DNA from: Ambrosia x helenae
Taxonomy: Eukaryota; Streptophyta; Magnoliopsida; Asterales; Asteraceae
NCBI GenBank assembly: GCA_030844895.1
Contig: CM061226.1
Location: 98,307,292 to 98,371,291, forward strand
DNA: 64,000 nt
Direction: 5' to 3'
The notes beneath the pieces were generated by a model. The model had not been told where the DNA came from. It did no database searches and saw nothing but the letters and a program-made list of their open reading frames with translations. The translations under genes were made by a program, and so were the position numbers. Below are positions 22,653 to 36,034 of this stretch, one piece after another. The stretch's first letter is position 1. Every line of letters starts with the position of its first letter.

Positions 22653-24413
22653 TGTATCTCGTTTTTCCTCTCGCTAAAGTTTTGGAATTCACTAGTGATG
22701 GGGGATGTGCAATCTGGAAGGGTGAGCGCCTGTATCCTGAGTTTTCTGTTTAAGGCCTGGTATTTCGTATAAATCCCAATCAGACGAGGGACCCGTATGC
22801 CGACCTGGGAACTCTTGGGATGAGCATTCACTTATAAGCTAAAGTACGCCCCACAAGTCACTAGGAAAATTCAAATACTTGAGTTAGTCAAAGTTTCCTA
22901 TGGAAACAATTTCAATGTTTTATATTATTGATATTTATATTTGTTTATCATTTGAAGACTCAATCACTTGATGTTTCATATGCTATTATTCATTGACCAT
23001 TCGCTTTTGAATTCCTTATCATCATCATTTAATTTTTTTTGTTCGTTATATTATCACATTAAAGGTTACACTATTTCACTTATGCTTTGTGACTTTTACA
23101 CTATAAGAATTACCCTTTTCGCGTTACATCATTTTTACCCACGACTTAAGTTTTAAACTCTGTGTTTAACTTCGACCACATTCTGATTTTTAGGAATGTT
23201 GCGTCATCATACAGTTAAAAATGAACATGGTTTTTTTCTTAAACTTATTATTTCAACCTGTTTTATATCTTCATGTTTACAAACTTACTTGATCGTAGTC
23301 ATAGTATATCATTAAACTATGACCTTTAGTATCCCCTAGTGTCTCCCACAATACTTATAATATCATAAATGTCTATCTACACAATACACACTTGTACACT
23401 ACTCTTTAAAACGAATAACTCGACAACTTATCCTGTATGTCTTTTCACAAAGCCTATTCACCAGATTAGTACCCACATTATTTACACCTTGTGCCTTGAA
23501 ACAAGTAGCCCGCTATGAGCCCAAAGAGATGCCTTAACAATCCTTATCAACAAATTATCTTTCAATGTACAAATTTCGTAAAAGTTTGATAACTAAAATG
23601 TTTCAAGTTTACCCAGTCCTGACGAGTAACACTTAGATTCTCTCAAGTATTTCATACCAATTAAATTTTTTTGACTTTAATGAGATTTCAACCTATAATT
23701 TAAAGAAATGTTTAAATACAGAAAATTCTATTTTTTCCAAAATTTGTCAAGGCATCTGGGATCATTCACAACCTTCACGCCATTTTTAATCTTGGTCTGT
23801 TGAAACACATTAGATTTACACATACTTCATGAAATGGTTTCACCTTGCATTTTATAAACTTGCATTGCATATTTTACCAGTCAAATGCAAACCTTTTGTT
23901 TTCATATGACATATCCAATATATGTTTTCGGGAAAAATTTGCAACTAATAATATGCCTCATAATGCTTTTCAAACTCGACTTCTCGTAAACACATGAAAA
24001 TGTGTACCTACAAAATCTTTCCACATGAACCCGTTTTGAATCTAAAACACACTTCGATTTCCAAAAAGGTATTCTCATGCATTACTACTATTCTTTCAAC
24101 TATATCACAAAGTTTGAGTAAACTGCGAAAATTTATCTTTTCCACTTGTACTCTTTCAGTCGCAAAACTTTTGGTTTAAACAATGGACATATCCTCTTAT
24201 CCGAATGTTGCTAAATGTCTTTATATGTAAAATTACTAGATTTTAACTCGCATGTCAGTAGGCTATCCACCTATACTAGGAACTTTCATTTACAGTAACT
24301 TTCATTATTTTATTTTTACACCTCTATTTATAGTCACGTTCGCACATTATCTTATTATTCTCGTGTTATTCTTTTATTGATGGTTATTTTCACGCGTTAT
24401 TCGCAACTATTCG
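22653..24413 (+). other. Rest of the family A leader and decayed internal region, no gene
   Basis: The block at about 22707-22851 (GTGCAATCTGGAAGGGTGAG, CAGACGAGGGACCC, CACTTATA) matches 39613-39757 in the young family A element, which ties this DNA to the element beginning at 10633. A gag-start-like peptide MLRHHTVKNEHG at 23197 is the only coding hint, comparable to MSPRRSTRNN at 39897. The remainder is AT-rich and I see no domain, exon or 3' LTR. Confidence 0.5.
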
Positions 24414-24962
24414 AAATTACACGTATGGGATCTGTGGTTTGTATTTTGTTTCATCGATGGTCTCTAACTTGGATGGAGGTTAAGTTTTTCAGTTAAGCCT
24501 ATGTGAAATTACTAAAATACCCCTTTTAAAAAAATAAAATATATTATAAACTCTCTTCCTCACCCCAAACCTGCGATAACCCTAGCCACCACCACTTGAA
24601 CCTCCTCTCTTCCTTCTCTAGAGCTGCAGCGGCAACCACCAGCAACAACCACCAGCAAACTCTCCTCCTCCCAACGCATCGACCACCATCAAACACCCCT
24701 ACCCCACTCTCTCGGCTCCCTCTCTCTGTAAACTCCAGCCACGCCAAACTCCGACAAGACCAAACCCCATGAAGAACACCAACTTTCCGGCTTCCTCCCA
24801 CCGTGTCGTTCCGCCCATCTTTGTCTCAACTGGATCTCTCTCGTCGGGAACCCACTGCAACTCGGACTGATCTTCTGTTCGAAAACCATCACCGATCCAC
24901 CACCTGCAACATCAACCTAACCCCCTCCGTACTCTGCCATATTCCATCACCTACTTGAAAAC

Positions 24963-26275
24963 TGACGAGGTAGGGCCCAGATAAATCTGGCCCATACCAC
25001 ATTAACATAAGCCCAATTGTGACATCCGTCACCCTCGTCTTACATTTAATTGTCAATAATAATCCTTCAAATATTTTCATTTTAGTTCTTGTAAGTTTCG
25101 TCGTTTTCAAATTTATATTAGATTAAAAAAATATATATCCTTTATATTTATTATGGATCGAGTATACGTTTTTTTTTTATCAAACAAGCAGGATGAACCG
25201 TCATCCGGAATGGATATTATAAAAAAATTTCAAGTTTTAAAAAGTTTATGAAACTTTTTGGGTTAAATTAGTGTAACTTGGTTAAGTTATATAAGCAAAC
25301 AATTGACTAAACTAACCTAACTAACTTGAGGGACTAAAGGTGACATGTTTCAAAGTTTTAAAAAAATAAAAAATAAAATAGAACTGTTTGACCTCCCCTT
25401 TGGCCGGCCGGTTTTTCGGCGCCGGAGGAGGATTCCGGCGAGAGATAAAAGCGGGGTTTGGGCGTTTTTATTCACAATAATTAATGGGATTAAGTTTCTT
25501 CATCTAAATCATTTAAATTCCCCCTCTTAAATGGTCTAAACACGAGTTAAAACTCCCTATTGAAACCGAACATTACATGAAACCGCCGGATTTATTATAG
25601 CTCGAAGAAACGTCATTTTCCAAGACCATGTTTCAGGTTGTTATAAGATGACTTTTAAGCTTTTGGAATCTTACTTAGATGTTGGATTTATTGTATTTCA
25701 GCATTAGTTGTCACTTTAGAATTTTTGTATTTTCGTTTCAATGTAATAAATTATTCAATTCGATGTATTCAAATTTACATTTCTAGTCCATGAGCTATTG
25801 AACAATCGTCACTACGTGACACCTCGATGTTTCCGCCATCGGTTGGGGTGTTACACCAATAAAGAAAGACCCAACTAACTCGAAGGAGTCAAATCGGTCA
25901 ACATAAATAGTCAAATAGAATTAATGCAATAATAGTCAAAAGGCGAAGTCAATGGGCAAACAATCATGCAACAATTATCTCTTTTCACAAAGAGAACGAG
26001 AGAATAGCAAAACAGCAGCTATAAAAGGAGGATGAAAGGTAAAAGCAAGATATATCATCATCTCTGTTCCTACTCTTACTACTCTCACATTTACCAGAAA
26101 ACATTACTTATTCTCACGCCGGAGGGTGGTCACAGGGTTACCCCCAATCCTGTGGCGAGTCCTAACGGTGTTCTCTTTTGCAGGAGCTATCTTTACACTC
26201 ACTTTGAACTAATTGGGAAGATCTTTTTGTATCATCTAGAAGATTCAGAGCATTACCCAGGTTCTTACTTCTTCA
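24963..26275 (+). repeat. Tat-2 5' LTR, interrupted by a solo LTR
   Basis: Begins TGACGAGG and ends TTCTTCA, as does 36035-36504. The insertion of a family A solo LTR plus its 5-bp duplication (25018-25860) accounts for the 843-bp length difference exactly. Confidence 0.93.
25018..25855 (+). mobile_element. Family A solo LTR inside the Tat-2 5' LTR
   Basis: 838 bp, TGTGACATCC to GGGTGTTACA, flanked by CCAAT at 25013-25017 and 25856-25860. Its last ~230 bases match the other family A LTR ends (GATGACTTTTAAGCTTTTGGA, TCGATGTTTCCGCCATCGG). No internal region or second LTR is present, so it is a solo LTR left by recombination. Confidence 0.93.
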
Positions 26276-26293
26276 TTGGCGCCATCCGTGGGA
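26276..26293 (+). promoter_or_regulatory. Tat-2 primer binding site
   Basis: TTGGCGCCATCCGTGGGA follows the LTR end directly. The first 12 bases are identical to the Tat-1 site. Confidence 0.75.
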
Positions 26294-26333
26294 CGGAAAC
26301 AAGGCAAAAAGATATTTTTCCCACTCGATCAAA

Positions 26334-29300
26334 ATGACGACGAACAACACAGCTCAACCTGGACTAGTGTCTGAAATCCTGGAGAGACCAAGAGAAGACC
26401 GCTACACAGCGGAACCCGTGGATGAAGAAATACCGATGGAGCAGCCCCCGGGATTCGCATCATTACCGGCAACACAAAGCGGGTTGCGATCTATGCCTCC
26501 CGCAGTATCAGCTGTCTCCACACTCTCGTTTGCCGGGCCTACTTCGGCTTACGCTTACTCAAGACCAATAACGACGTCTGTAACGGTCGTAGGAGACCCA
26601 CCTATTCCAACAGTCACATCATGGATGACTGTAGCTGCAAGTTTGCCTTTGTTCTCCGCGGCAATGAACACGTCCGTGACATCCGCACCCATGACAACAC
26701 CAGCACATCTGGCTTTCACCACATACACCCCGGTCACCCCCGGAAACCATTAATACTTTCCACAATTCCCAATGCCACCTTATGGATACATGTATCCTCC
26801 CATGGCGGGAAGCCCATACCCATACACCTTCCCTTATATGTACCCACCAGCTCAACCCATGATGACGGGACCGGGAAGCACAACCAACCCGGCTCCACAG
26901 AATACAGGGACTCATCTCGAGGGAGTAAGGACAAGATTTTCATATGAAGACACGCCAATATCAGGCCAGCCATTACCTCAAACGTCACAACCCGGGACAC
27001 GAGACGTGGCGCGTAACCGCGTTCCTGATCATGGAGAAGAAGGGGACGATGAAGACCTGACTCGACCCTACCGACCTCAAGCGATGGTTACATACTCAAA
27101 GTTCACCACCCGGATAGCCAACGCCCCTTTACCTCCCAATCTGAAGTTGCCATCAACTGTGGGAAAATACGACGACAATGGAGACCCGGATGACCATTTG
27201 AGTATTTTTGAGTCTGCGGGACGATCGAAGGATTGGCCCATGCCAACTTGGTGTCACATGTTTGTCCAAACTCTTGTCGGAGCAGCACGGGTCTGGTGGG
27301 ATAGCCTACCGCCCGGATCCGTATCCAACTGGAATGGAATTGTGAAGGGTTTCTCACAGCAGTTCAGTCAACAAAGAAGGCACACCAAATACAGAGATGA
27401 AGTAATGTACATACGACAAAGGGATAATGAGTCAATGGAGCATTTTATCATTCGATTCAACAAAGAAAGACTGTAGATCCCCGGGCTCACCGAGGAGTTA
27501 GCATGTACCGCTTTCACCATGGGGGTAAATGACGATGGTCTGTTACGAAAACTACACGGCCCGACAGGCTACCCGCAGACCATGGACGAAATGATGACCA
27601 TTGCGAAGGCATATGTAAAACAAGAAAAATCTATAGCCATGAACCACGCCGTAAGAAAGAAACAAGACGCGGTCAAAAACTCTGAAAGTTTCCGGGAGCA
27701 GCAAAGCTCCAAGAACAAGGGAAGGTCGGATAGGCATCCGTACTCCCGGAATGATAGCCAGGAGGATCGAAGAGTTGATCGATGACGATCTGAAAGGTCC
27801 CAAGATACATTCGTGGGAAAAGGAGAAAGCTCGTCGAAGCCAAGATTCGAATATCCGGAGCTAACAAAAACACCACTCCAAATATTGGAATCTGAAGATC
27901 TGAGGCTTAACACGCCTCGCCCTTTGAAGGAATCACCATCTCAAGACAAATCTAAATACTGTGCCTATCATAAGGGTGTTGGGCACGAGACAAACGACTG
28001 TTTCCAGCCGAAGAAACAAATCGAGTACTTCTTCAAGACAGGAAAGTTGGCACATTTGGTAAGAGACGTAAAACCAAATACCTCATACGCCGGAGCGGAT
28101 AAGGCTGCTGGAAAGAGACCTTGGGAAATAAATATGGTGAAGTTTGAATCAAGATACGATCGAAAAAGATCATTCAAAAAAATAGAACCATGGATGGAGG
28201 CAACCATCACCATACCTCTTCATTACCGGATGTTGAGCATGGAAGCCTTGGTGATCTCCACCGCGGTAGGGGATTATAGCATGAGGAGAGTCCTGGTAGA
28301 CACTGGCAGTTCTGAAGATATCATATATGAGCCATGCTTCCGGCGTATGCGTCCGGAAGATCAAAGGATGCTCGAACCTGCCAGAGGTCCTGTGAGGGGT
28401 TTCACGGGGAGAGCATTGAACCTCTGGGGCAGCTCACATTTCCGGTCACCATCGGAGACGGGCGCAAAGAAAGAACAGTATTGGTCACCTTTTTGGTCAT
28501 CCCAGCCAATTCCCAATACAATGTGATCATGGGGCGATATACTCTAGGAAAAATTGACGCCTTGGTCTCAATGGCCAAGGGCTTCTTGATGTTTCCTACT
28601 CCCCAAGGGGTAGTCACGGTGCCTGGAGACAAAACTTGTGCGGCCACAGACCGCAAATCACATCGTCAGGCACCAACGGGACTCGTTGGCCCGAAGAGGT
28701 GGGTGTTAAACACGGAATACCCAGAACAGACGGTTATGTTAGGGGACACCCTGTCCACGGCAGCACGAGACAGGCTCAAGCAGGTGCTAAGGAGCAACTT
28801 AGACGTGTTTGCTTTTAAACACGCTGACATGACGGGCATAGCAAGATCGAAAGCGGAGCATAAGCTGTCAACCTACCCATCCATCAAGCCCGTCACTCAG
28901 AAAAAGCGAAGCATGGCTCCAGAAAGGCGAGTCGCGGTAGTTCAAGAAGTAAAAAAGCTGGAAGAAGCAGGCATTTTACGGAAGACCAAGTACCATACTT
29001 GGGTTGCCAACCCGGTCATGGTCAAAAAAACATGATGGAACTTGGCGGATATGTGTAGACTACAAAGATTTGAACAAATCCTGCCCAAAAGACGCGTATC
29101 CTCTTCCGAAGATCGATCTCAAGGTAGACTCACTAGCACCATTCAAGTTTAAATGTTTTCTCGATGCGTACAAAGGCTATCATCAGATCAAGATGGCCTG
29201 GGAGGATGAAGACAAGACTGCATTCCACACTGATGCCGGCATCTACTGCTACACAAAGATGCCTTTCGGATTGAAGAATGCGGGAGCGACATACCAAAGG

Positions 29301-31914
29301 TTAATGGACCAAGCGTTTGGAAAACAAATTGGTCGTAACCTGGAAGTTTACGTTGATGATTTAGTGATCAAGAGTTGTACGGAGGAAAAAATCATCACGG
29401 ACATTGAAGAAACGTTCATGACATTGCGAGAGTACAACATCAAGCTCAATCCCGGGAAATGTTCCTTTGGAATGGAAGAAGGAAAATTCTTAGGAGTGGT
29501 GGTGTCAAAAGACGGTTTCAGGGTTAACCCTGAAAAGATAATAGCCATCACAAGCATGCCCTCCCCGAAGACATTAAAAGAAGCTCAAACTCTAAACGGG
29601 AGGCTAGCAGCCATTAACCGTTTTCTGGCACGACACGCGGAAAGATCTCTCCCCTTCATATCCACCCTGAAAGAATGTCTGAACAAAAACAAGTTCAGAT
29701 GGACGGAAGAGGCGGAAAAAGCGTTCCAAGAAATGAAGGTGTTTGTTGGCAACCTGCCTACACTTACTGCTCCTAAACCCGGGGAGATCTTAAAGATGTA
29801 CATAGCAGCATGACATCATGCGGTCAGCGCGGTCCTGTTAGTAGAACGGGAAAGCCTACAGACACCAGTGTACTATATCAGCCGGGTCCTCTCCGACCCG
29901 GAGGGAAGGTATCCAACGCTGGAAAAACTGGTGTTGGCATTAGTACATGCATCCCGCTGATTACGCCGATACTTCCAAGGGCACAAGGTGGAAGTGCTAA
30001 CCGGTTTGCCTTTAGCACAAATTCTGAATCGGCCAGAAGTCTTAGGGCGGTTAGCAAAATGGGCCATTGAGCTAGGGGCCTTGGATATAACATTTAAGAA
30101 AAGAACATCCATTAAAGGGCAAGTCATAGCGGACTTTATGGCTGAAATCCCGGAGGATGAAACAACACAGTTACCAGGGAGCAGCAATGAATCTGCAACA
30201 GGAGACGAGAGCTCAGCATGGCAACTGTACACAGATGGCGCGTCAAATAGCAAAGGAGCGGGAGCCAGTCTCATGCTAGTTAGCCCAGAAGCAATGAAAT
30301 CTTTACATGCGCTGCTTTTTGACTTTGAATGCTCAAACAATCAGTCAGAATACGAGGCGTTGCTAGCGGGAATGCGTTTGGCACTTTCAATGGGAGCAAA
30401 AAGGGTTGATGCTCATGTGGATTCGTTGCTAGTAAACAATCAAGTTAACGAGTCCTATGAAGCCAAGGATGACACGATGGCAAGATACCTGGAGAAAACA
30501 AAAGCACTGATGTCAAAGATCGAGAAGATAACACTCATTCATGTGCGAAGACACAAGAATGACATCGCAGACGCTCTTAGCAAGCTGGCATCTTCAGGTA
30601 CTGAAGAAGACGTTCACATCGAAACCTTAAAGCAGCCATCAACCCATATGGAGGAAGTGCACAATGTATTCGTGACATAGGTATCATGGATGACCCCCAT
30701 CCAGCAATACCTGGAAAAGGAACACTCCCGGAAAGTAAAGGCGAGGCACTAAAGATACGGACCAAATCCCTGCAATACGAAATGCACGGAGGAAACCTGT
30801 ACCGGAAATATTACTTAGGTCCGGCTCTGCGATGTGTAGCACCATCAGAAGAAAGATTCTTAATACAAGACATACATGCAGGCATATGTGGCATACACGC
30901 GGGGCCTCGAGCAGTAGTAGCCAAAATAACAAACGCAGGATATTTCTGGCCGGGAATGCACAACATGGCCGTAGAGGAACTGCAAAAATGTATCAGCTGC
31001 CAAAAATATGCACCACAAACAATACGACCGAAGAACAAACTGATACCGGTCACGGCCGCGTGGCCATTCCAAAAGTGGGGTGTGGATCTGGTGGGGCCGT
31101 TCCCTTTGGCCCCGGGAAAATTGAAATATCTAGTGGTTGCCATTGACTATTTCATGAAATGGGTCGAGGCCAAACCATTGGCAAAAATTGAAGCATCAAA
31201 CATCAAGAAGTTCCTATGGGAACACATAGTCTGTCGTTTTGGGGTCCCACTGTACCTTGTCAGTGACAATTGAACACAGTTCATGGATAGGTCGCTCAAG
31301 GAATGGTGCACGGGGCTGCACATCCAACAGGTTTTCACTTCCGTCGCCCACCCGCAAGGCAACGACCAGGTGGAAAGAACAAATCGGAGCATACTGGAGG
31401 GATTGAAGAAACGACTGGATGCAGAAGGAAATCTTGGGTTGAACAGCTGCCACATGTCCTCTGGGCACACAGAACTATGCCAAAAACAAGTAATGGTGAG
31501 ACGCCATTCAGTCTGACATACGGCTCAGAAGCAATGATCCCGGCAGAAATCGGAATCCCTTCCTTAAGAAGAAACAACAACGAAGTAAATAATGAAGAAT
31601 TGATTCGTGCAAATCTGGAGATGCTAGAGGAACGTCGCGAGGCAGCATATGTCAACGAAGCACGGTACAAGAGACTCCTAGAAAAGTACTACAATAAGCG
31701 AGTCCTCGAGAAGACGTTCAAAGTAGGAGAACTCGTGATGCGAGACAATGAAGCAAGTAGATCCGAGGATCAAGGAAAGCTGGGACCAAATTGGGAAGGG
31801 CCGTATGAGATAGCTGAGGTACTGGGGAAGGGAGCATACTCCCTGAAACAGTTGAATGGAGAGCCAATACCTCGGACATGGAACGCGGCGCAGTTAAAGA
31901 AGTGTTACGTCTAA
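26334..31914 (+). pseudogene. Tat-2 gag-pol polyprotein, heavily disrupted
   Basis: All domains are recognisable: gag (WCHMFVQTLVGAARVWWDSL), zinc-knuckle-like CAYHKGVGHETNDC, protease VDTGSSEDI, RT with intact YVDD (29349-29360), RNase H, archaeal-type RNase H (YTDGASNS, NNQSEYEALLAG, ADALSK) and integrase (CISCQKYA, VDLVGPFP, VSDN). I count stops at 26751, 27474, 27783, 29811, 29958, 30678 and 31271, and frame changes near 28415, 29030 and 31415. This is far more decay than the ~1 percent LTR divergence would predict. The product cannot be functional, so movement must have depended on another copy. Confidence 0.93.
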
Positions 31915-32220
31915 CTAGACATAAATCAAGACACAAGGCTCCAATCTATCACGATAGATATATTTTATGTACACATTATAATAATAATCACGGCACACCA
32001 TGTTAATAAAACGCCTTTTACGGCAATATTTCCTACATATCTATACATTGATGTGTTATATCCAAAAGATAGCCATACATATGACATTGCAAAACAAAAA
32101 CAAGGGGCAGGACAAAAATCCAGACGCCATTTCCCTACAAAATACTAGCTAGTTAAAACAAAAGCAAAAATAAGCCTATTCACAGGCATAGGACCCCTCA
32201 GAACCTACCATCCAGAATTG
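31915..32220. other. Spacer between convergent gag-pol and the antisense module of Tat-2
   Basis: About 300 bases with no ORF or motif. The same kind of tail-to-tail spacer (251 bases) separates pol and the small antisense ORF in Tat-1. Confidence 0.6.
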
Positions 32221-32654
32221 CTAACACCTCTGTAGGGGTGTACAAAAATTCTTCTGCCTAAATAACCGGGGAACTGGATGGTCAGGAAAATCTTCAACGG
32301 CTCCAGCATGAGGATCCTCCTGATTATTGACAAAGCCATCACCATCATTCAACAAAGCGATGGGAACCTCCGGAACATGAACCACCGGCATGTCAACAAT
32401 CACGTTCGGGTCAGGCCCCGGAGGATGCTCTAGATCAACGTCACGATCCACTTCAAAAACAACTTTCGTGGACCACGAGAATATGTCTTTCCATATCTTC
32501 GTGCAGGCACATAATCAGCATACTTGATGTTAAATTTTTCAAGTGCATCTCGACGTCCATCCATATCACGAGAATGTTGATAGAGCATTTGCAATCCATC
32601 AATAGCATCAAGCTCCCTCAATAATTCCATTATAGAGGTTGAACGACGAGCCAT
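32221..32654 (-). pseudogene. Tat-2 small antisense gene, frameshifted
   Basis: ATG at 32652-32654. The first frame gives 74 codons (IDGLQMLYQHSRD, DALEKFNIKYADYV) and closes at 32430. An overlapping frame continues in an acidic, proline-containing stretch (VDLEHPPGPDPNVIVDM) to 32221. The total of 434 nt is one base off a multiple of three, so a single indel near 32460 would join them. Position and weak pattern similarity link it to the Tat-1 small ORF. Function unknown; no domain recognised. Confidence 0.55.
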
Positions 32655-32724
32655 GGAAGAAAGAAAAAGGGGGAGAGAAAAATTATGAACACCGGATAAA
32701 TGAACCATTTGATAAGTCAAGTGA

Positions 32725-32733
32725 CTTATAAAG
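32725..32733 (-). promoter_or_regulatory. TATA-like box for the Tat-2 small antisense gene
   Basis: Minus strand CTTTATAAG, about 75 bases before the ATG at 32654. The spacing is close to that of the TATA box at 15706-15713 in Tat-1. Confidence 0.45.
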
Positions 32734-32979
32734 ATCCTCTTGGGAAGACCAAGAGATACGCTTTTAATGATTCTGACACAAATATCTGTGGAAACAGTGA
32801 AATTGGCAACTCATAACGTCATGTAATCATGACATGCAAAAGACCATCAATGGCCTTCAAATCCATTGTAAGCACACTTTAATATAAATAATGACAAGTG
32901 GCACAAACACACACCACATATTGCAAACCACACGTGCAAAGTAAAAACATAAATAAAAAAGTCAGAAGTACAAGGGATT

Positions 32980-35726
32980 TTAATCTCTACTAGAAGAGGA
33001 GCTTTCAACATCAGACGAGCCCTTAACAAAAGGCTCAAGGAAAGATCGAAGAGATGAAATACCATCATCACCAACATGACTGCTCAACTGTGAGATAGCC
33101 TCCAAGGAATCACTGCTTAAAGCCTGCATAGAATCAGCAACCCGGGTGGGAATTTCTTTTTCCTGCTCTGTGGGTGGGGGTACTTTTTGACCAACAAGGC
33201 CAATTTGATTACCATATGCTAACCCACCAAGATACCCGGCTTCCATAGCCACCTCATAAAAAGCATTAATACGATCCTGATATGCTTGGCTGGTCTGGAT
33301 GAAGCGCCATGAAGCAGGAATACCTCGTGTTATCAACCAATCCCGGTCAATGCGAGCATGCTCCAGCTGGGACTGAAGTGAGATGGCGAGAGCCTTGGCA
33401 GCTTCGGCAGAATCAACAGCTTGATCAGCACGCTGGTTTGAAAGAGTCAATTGCCTTTGACACTCATTAAGCCTTTCCATCACGGAATCCCTTTCCTCTT
33501 CTGCTCGTCTGATCCGGGACTCAAAGTTCTCAACCTCGGCAGAAAGCATCCTACATCTCTCCATCTCAGCTTGGTTCCGGGCAACAATGCTTTTCTCTGC
33601 AGCCAGCTCTTTGGACAAAGTATTAACACGGCTCTCCAGACGAGAAATGATACCACCCTGGAATCATTAGCCCGGAGAAAATTCAGTTTCTCCTCCATAT
33701 GACCCGTAACCATCCGGGCTTTGTCGCCCTCCAACTTCTCTATAGCAACTTGCCGAGACACCAGCTCTACCTCAGCCTCTGCCAACTGCTTGGCCAACCT
33801 TTCATTTTGGGACGTAAGGGAGATTTGCTTATCACGAATCTCCAAAAGGCTAGCAAGATCAGCCCACCATCGCCGAAGAACCTCATAAGAAGCAGCGGTG
33901 TAACAAACACTGGAACCCAGCACGTTTTCAGCAAGCTGGGCATTATCCAGCCCCTGTAAATAGGACCTTTCTGCCGGGGGGAAGGCATGTTCTGACCAGT
34001 GACGAATGACGTCCGGATGTATCAAACGACTTGACTCAGCAATCTGCCACCCTGGCGTGTAAAGAACATCTTTCAAAGACGGCCGCCAATTGATACCAGG
34101 CGAATATACATTGGCCGACACGTCACTTGCATTGGGTGAACCATGAGACGGTGAAATCCCGGTACGAATCCCACCGGGAAATTGGATGGGATTCTTCTGC
34201 ACATCCTGTAAAAGCTGGGAGAAATTTTGACCAGCCACAATACTGGAAGTAACAGAGGGTCCGGTAGGAGAAAATATTGGCTTCACAAATACAGGGACCG
34301 AAACACTGGGCAATGACAAAGAAGGGGCCGTAACAGCCTCTAACGCAGGGGCCTACTAAGAAACAGAAACACTGATCACAAGTACCGAAGACTGAGCAAC
34401 GGTACTAAATGCAGGAGATGAAGTAACAGCAACATTTTCCCCGGTAATGCTCCCAACAAAATCCGGAATGACCTGCGCAGCATCAACTAAGGATGTAGTC
34501 ACCTCTTCAGACCCAGACAGAGGCAGACTGACAGCTATCCTTTCACCTATAGACAAAAATCATATAGGGTATTACAAAAAGGGGCGGAAAACAGTACCGC
34601 AAACGAAAGAAGCAAGGATCAAATACTTACAAAGGGATTTTTCCTTCAGATCTAGCATTTGTTTTCTCTTGGCTAACAAGGCTTCAACACCAGGAACAGC
34701 AACGGCCTTTCTTTTCTTTGATTTATCCTTTTTCTTCTCCGCACTCACATCACCCTGTGGCGGAGCAACATTGATAGGATTCACATCAATAGGATCTGCA
34801 ACATCTTTTCCAACATCCAAATGCACAGACTCCACCACAGATACAGACGAACCAGCAACTTGCTCTAAGACAGGACCAATAGTGGCAGGAATAAGGAAAT
34901 TAGAAACCGTTTGACTAAGAACATCAAGTTCATCAGGACCTAGTGGCCGATCATGTTCTACCAATTGAGAAGAAATTTCCGAATCAAGAACATCAAAATA
35001 TTGCCACGACCTTTGATCTTTACGCCGATACTCTGGAAACACAGTATCATCTACCCATATCCGGCTCATACCAACAGCAACCAAAGCCCTCTCTGGAATA
35101 AAAGTACATTCTGTAGGATTGTTGGTCAGAGCAAGATACAATGGATCTTTCTCATAAACAGCAAGAAGGGGACACTCATCGGCCAATTTAGCTTTGGCCT
35201 CTGGATACCTAATTGGGGCCTGGACAGGAAGAACACGTTCATCAACAAAGAAGAATTTCTTTCTCCATTCTTTGTCACGAACGCTCTGGGGGAAATTGTC
35301 TATACAGGACAATGTACCCGGACGACGATCAAATGTAAAGTATTCCCCTTTAAACTTCAAAACATACAACACCCGGAAAATCTCCAGACGAGGTGCTCTA
35401 CCCAACCCTAGGGCACAAAACTCGAAATGGCGAATTTTTATTAAGCCTAAGGGATGCAATTGGGAGGGGTTTACCTTATAATACGACAGTAGATCAAAGA
35501 TAAAATTAGTGGTCGGCAGTCGAAAGTGGGAAAAAGTAAAGAACTCCCCGTATAATGTGATCTTTCCTTCTTTGAGAGGAAAGGCCCGGTCATCTTTACC
35601 CGGGAGTATCGGTCCCCACTCCAAAGGAATCTGATAGTCACTTATGAATGAAGGAAACGAAGGCCAATTACAGGGTATATCAGACACATTCATGATGACG
35701 CGTGATGAACTTGCCTTGGGAGCCAT
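32980..35726 (-). pseudogene. Tat-2 large antisense gene: Transposase_28-type domain plus coiled coils, two lesions
   Basis: Starts at ATG 35726. Exon 1 runs 35726-34631, then a GT-AG intron, then exon 2 from 34546 to the stop at 32980. The N-terminal domain resembles that of Tat-1: IPLEWGPILPG, GKITLYGEFFTFSHFRLP, IRHFEF, WRKKFFFVDE. A Ser/Val-rich linker and long heptad-rich segments follow (ESRIRRAEEERDSVMERL). Lesions: TAG at 34356 and a one-base shift near 33660. Total length 2663 nt, about 888 codons. This gene has one intron where the Tat-1 homologue has five, so intron content differs. Function unknown. Confidence 0.78.
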
Positions 35727-35780
35727 TTTCAAAGGAAGAGAAAAACGGTTGAAATGAGATTATTTGGACAAGAAAGGACC

Positions 35781-35789
35781 TCTTATACA
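35781..35789 (-). promoter_or_regulatory. TATA-like box for the Tat-2 large antisense gene
   Basis: Minus strand TGTATAAGA, about 55 bases before the ATG at 35726, followed by a T/C-rich leader. Position-based inference only. Confidence 0.4.
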
Positions 35790-36019
35790 GAGGTAATGGG
35801 GACGTTTTAAATTCAAATACAACAACGCCAGGTGTCCACTCCCTAGGCACTCATACCATTTATGAGGAAGATTGGTGCGACAGTTATTGTAATTATTACA
35901 TCACGTGCCTAAGCCATAAAACACGATTCCCAATTTAGATTTAAACTACACTTTTTTTTCCGATTTTTCACATTTTTTCTATTTACAAAAAGTCTAGTAA
36001 TATTCACACGTTCTTATCA

Positions 36020-36034
36020 CTAGACTGGGGGACA
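36020..36034 (+). promoter_or_regulatory. Tat-2 polypurine tract
   Basis: CTAGACTGGGGGACA immediately before the 3' LTR. The GACTGGGGG core is shared with Tat-1. Confidence 0.8.
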
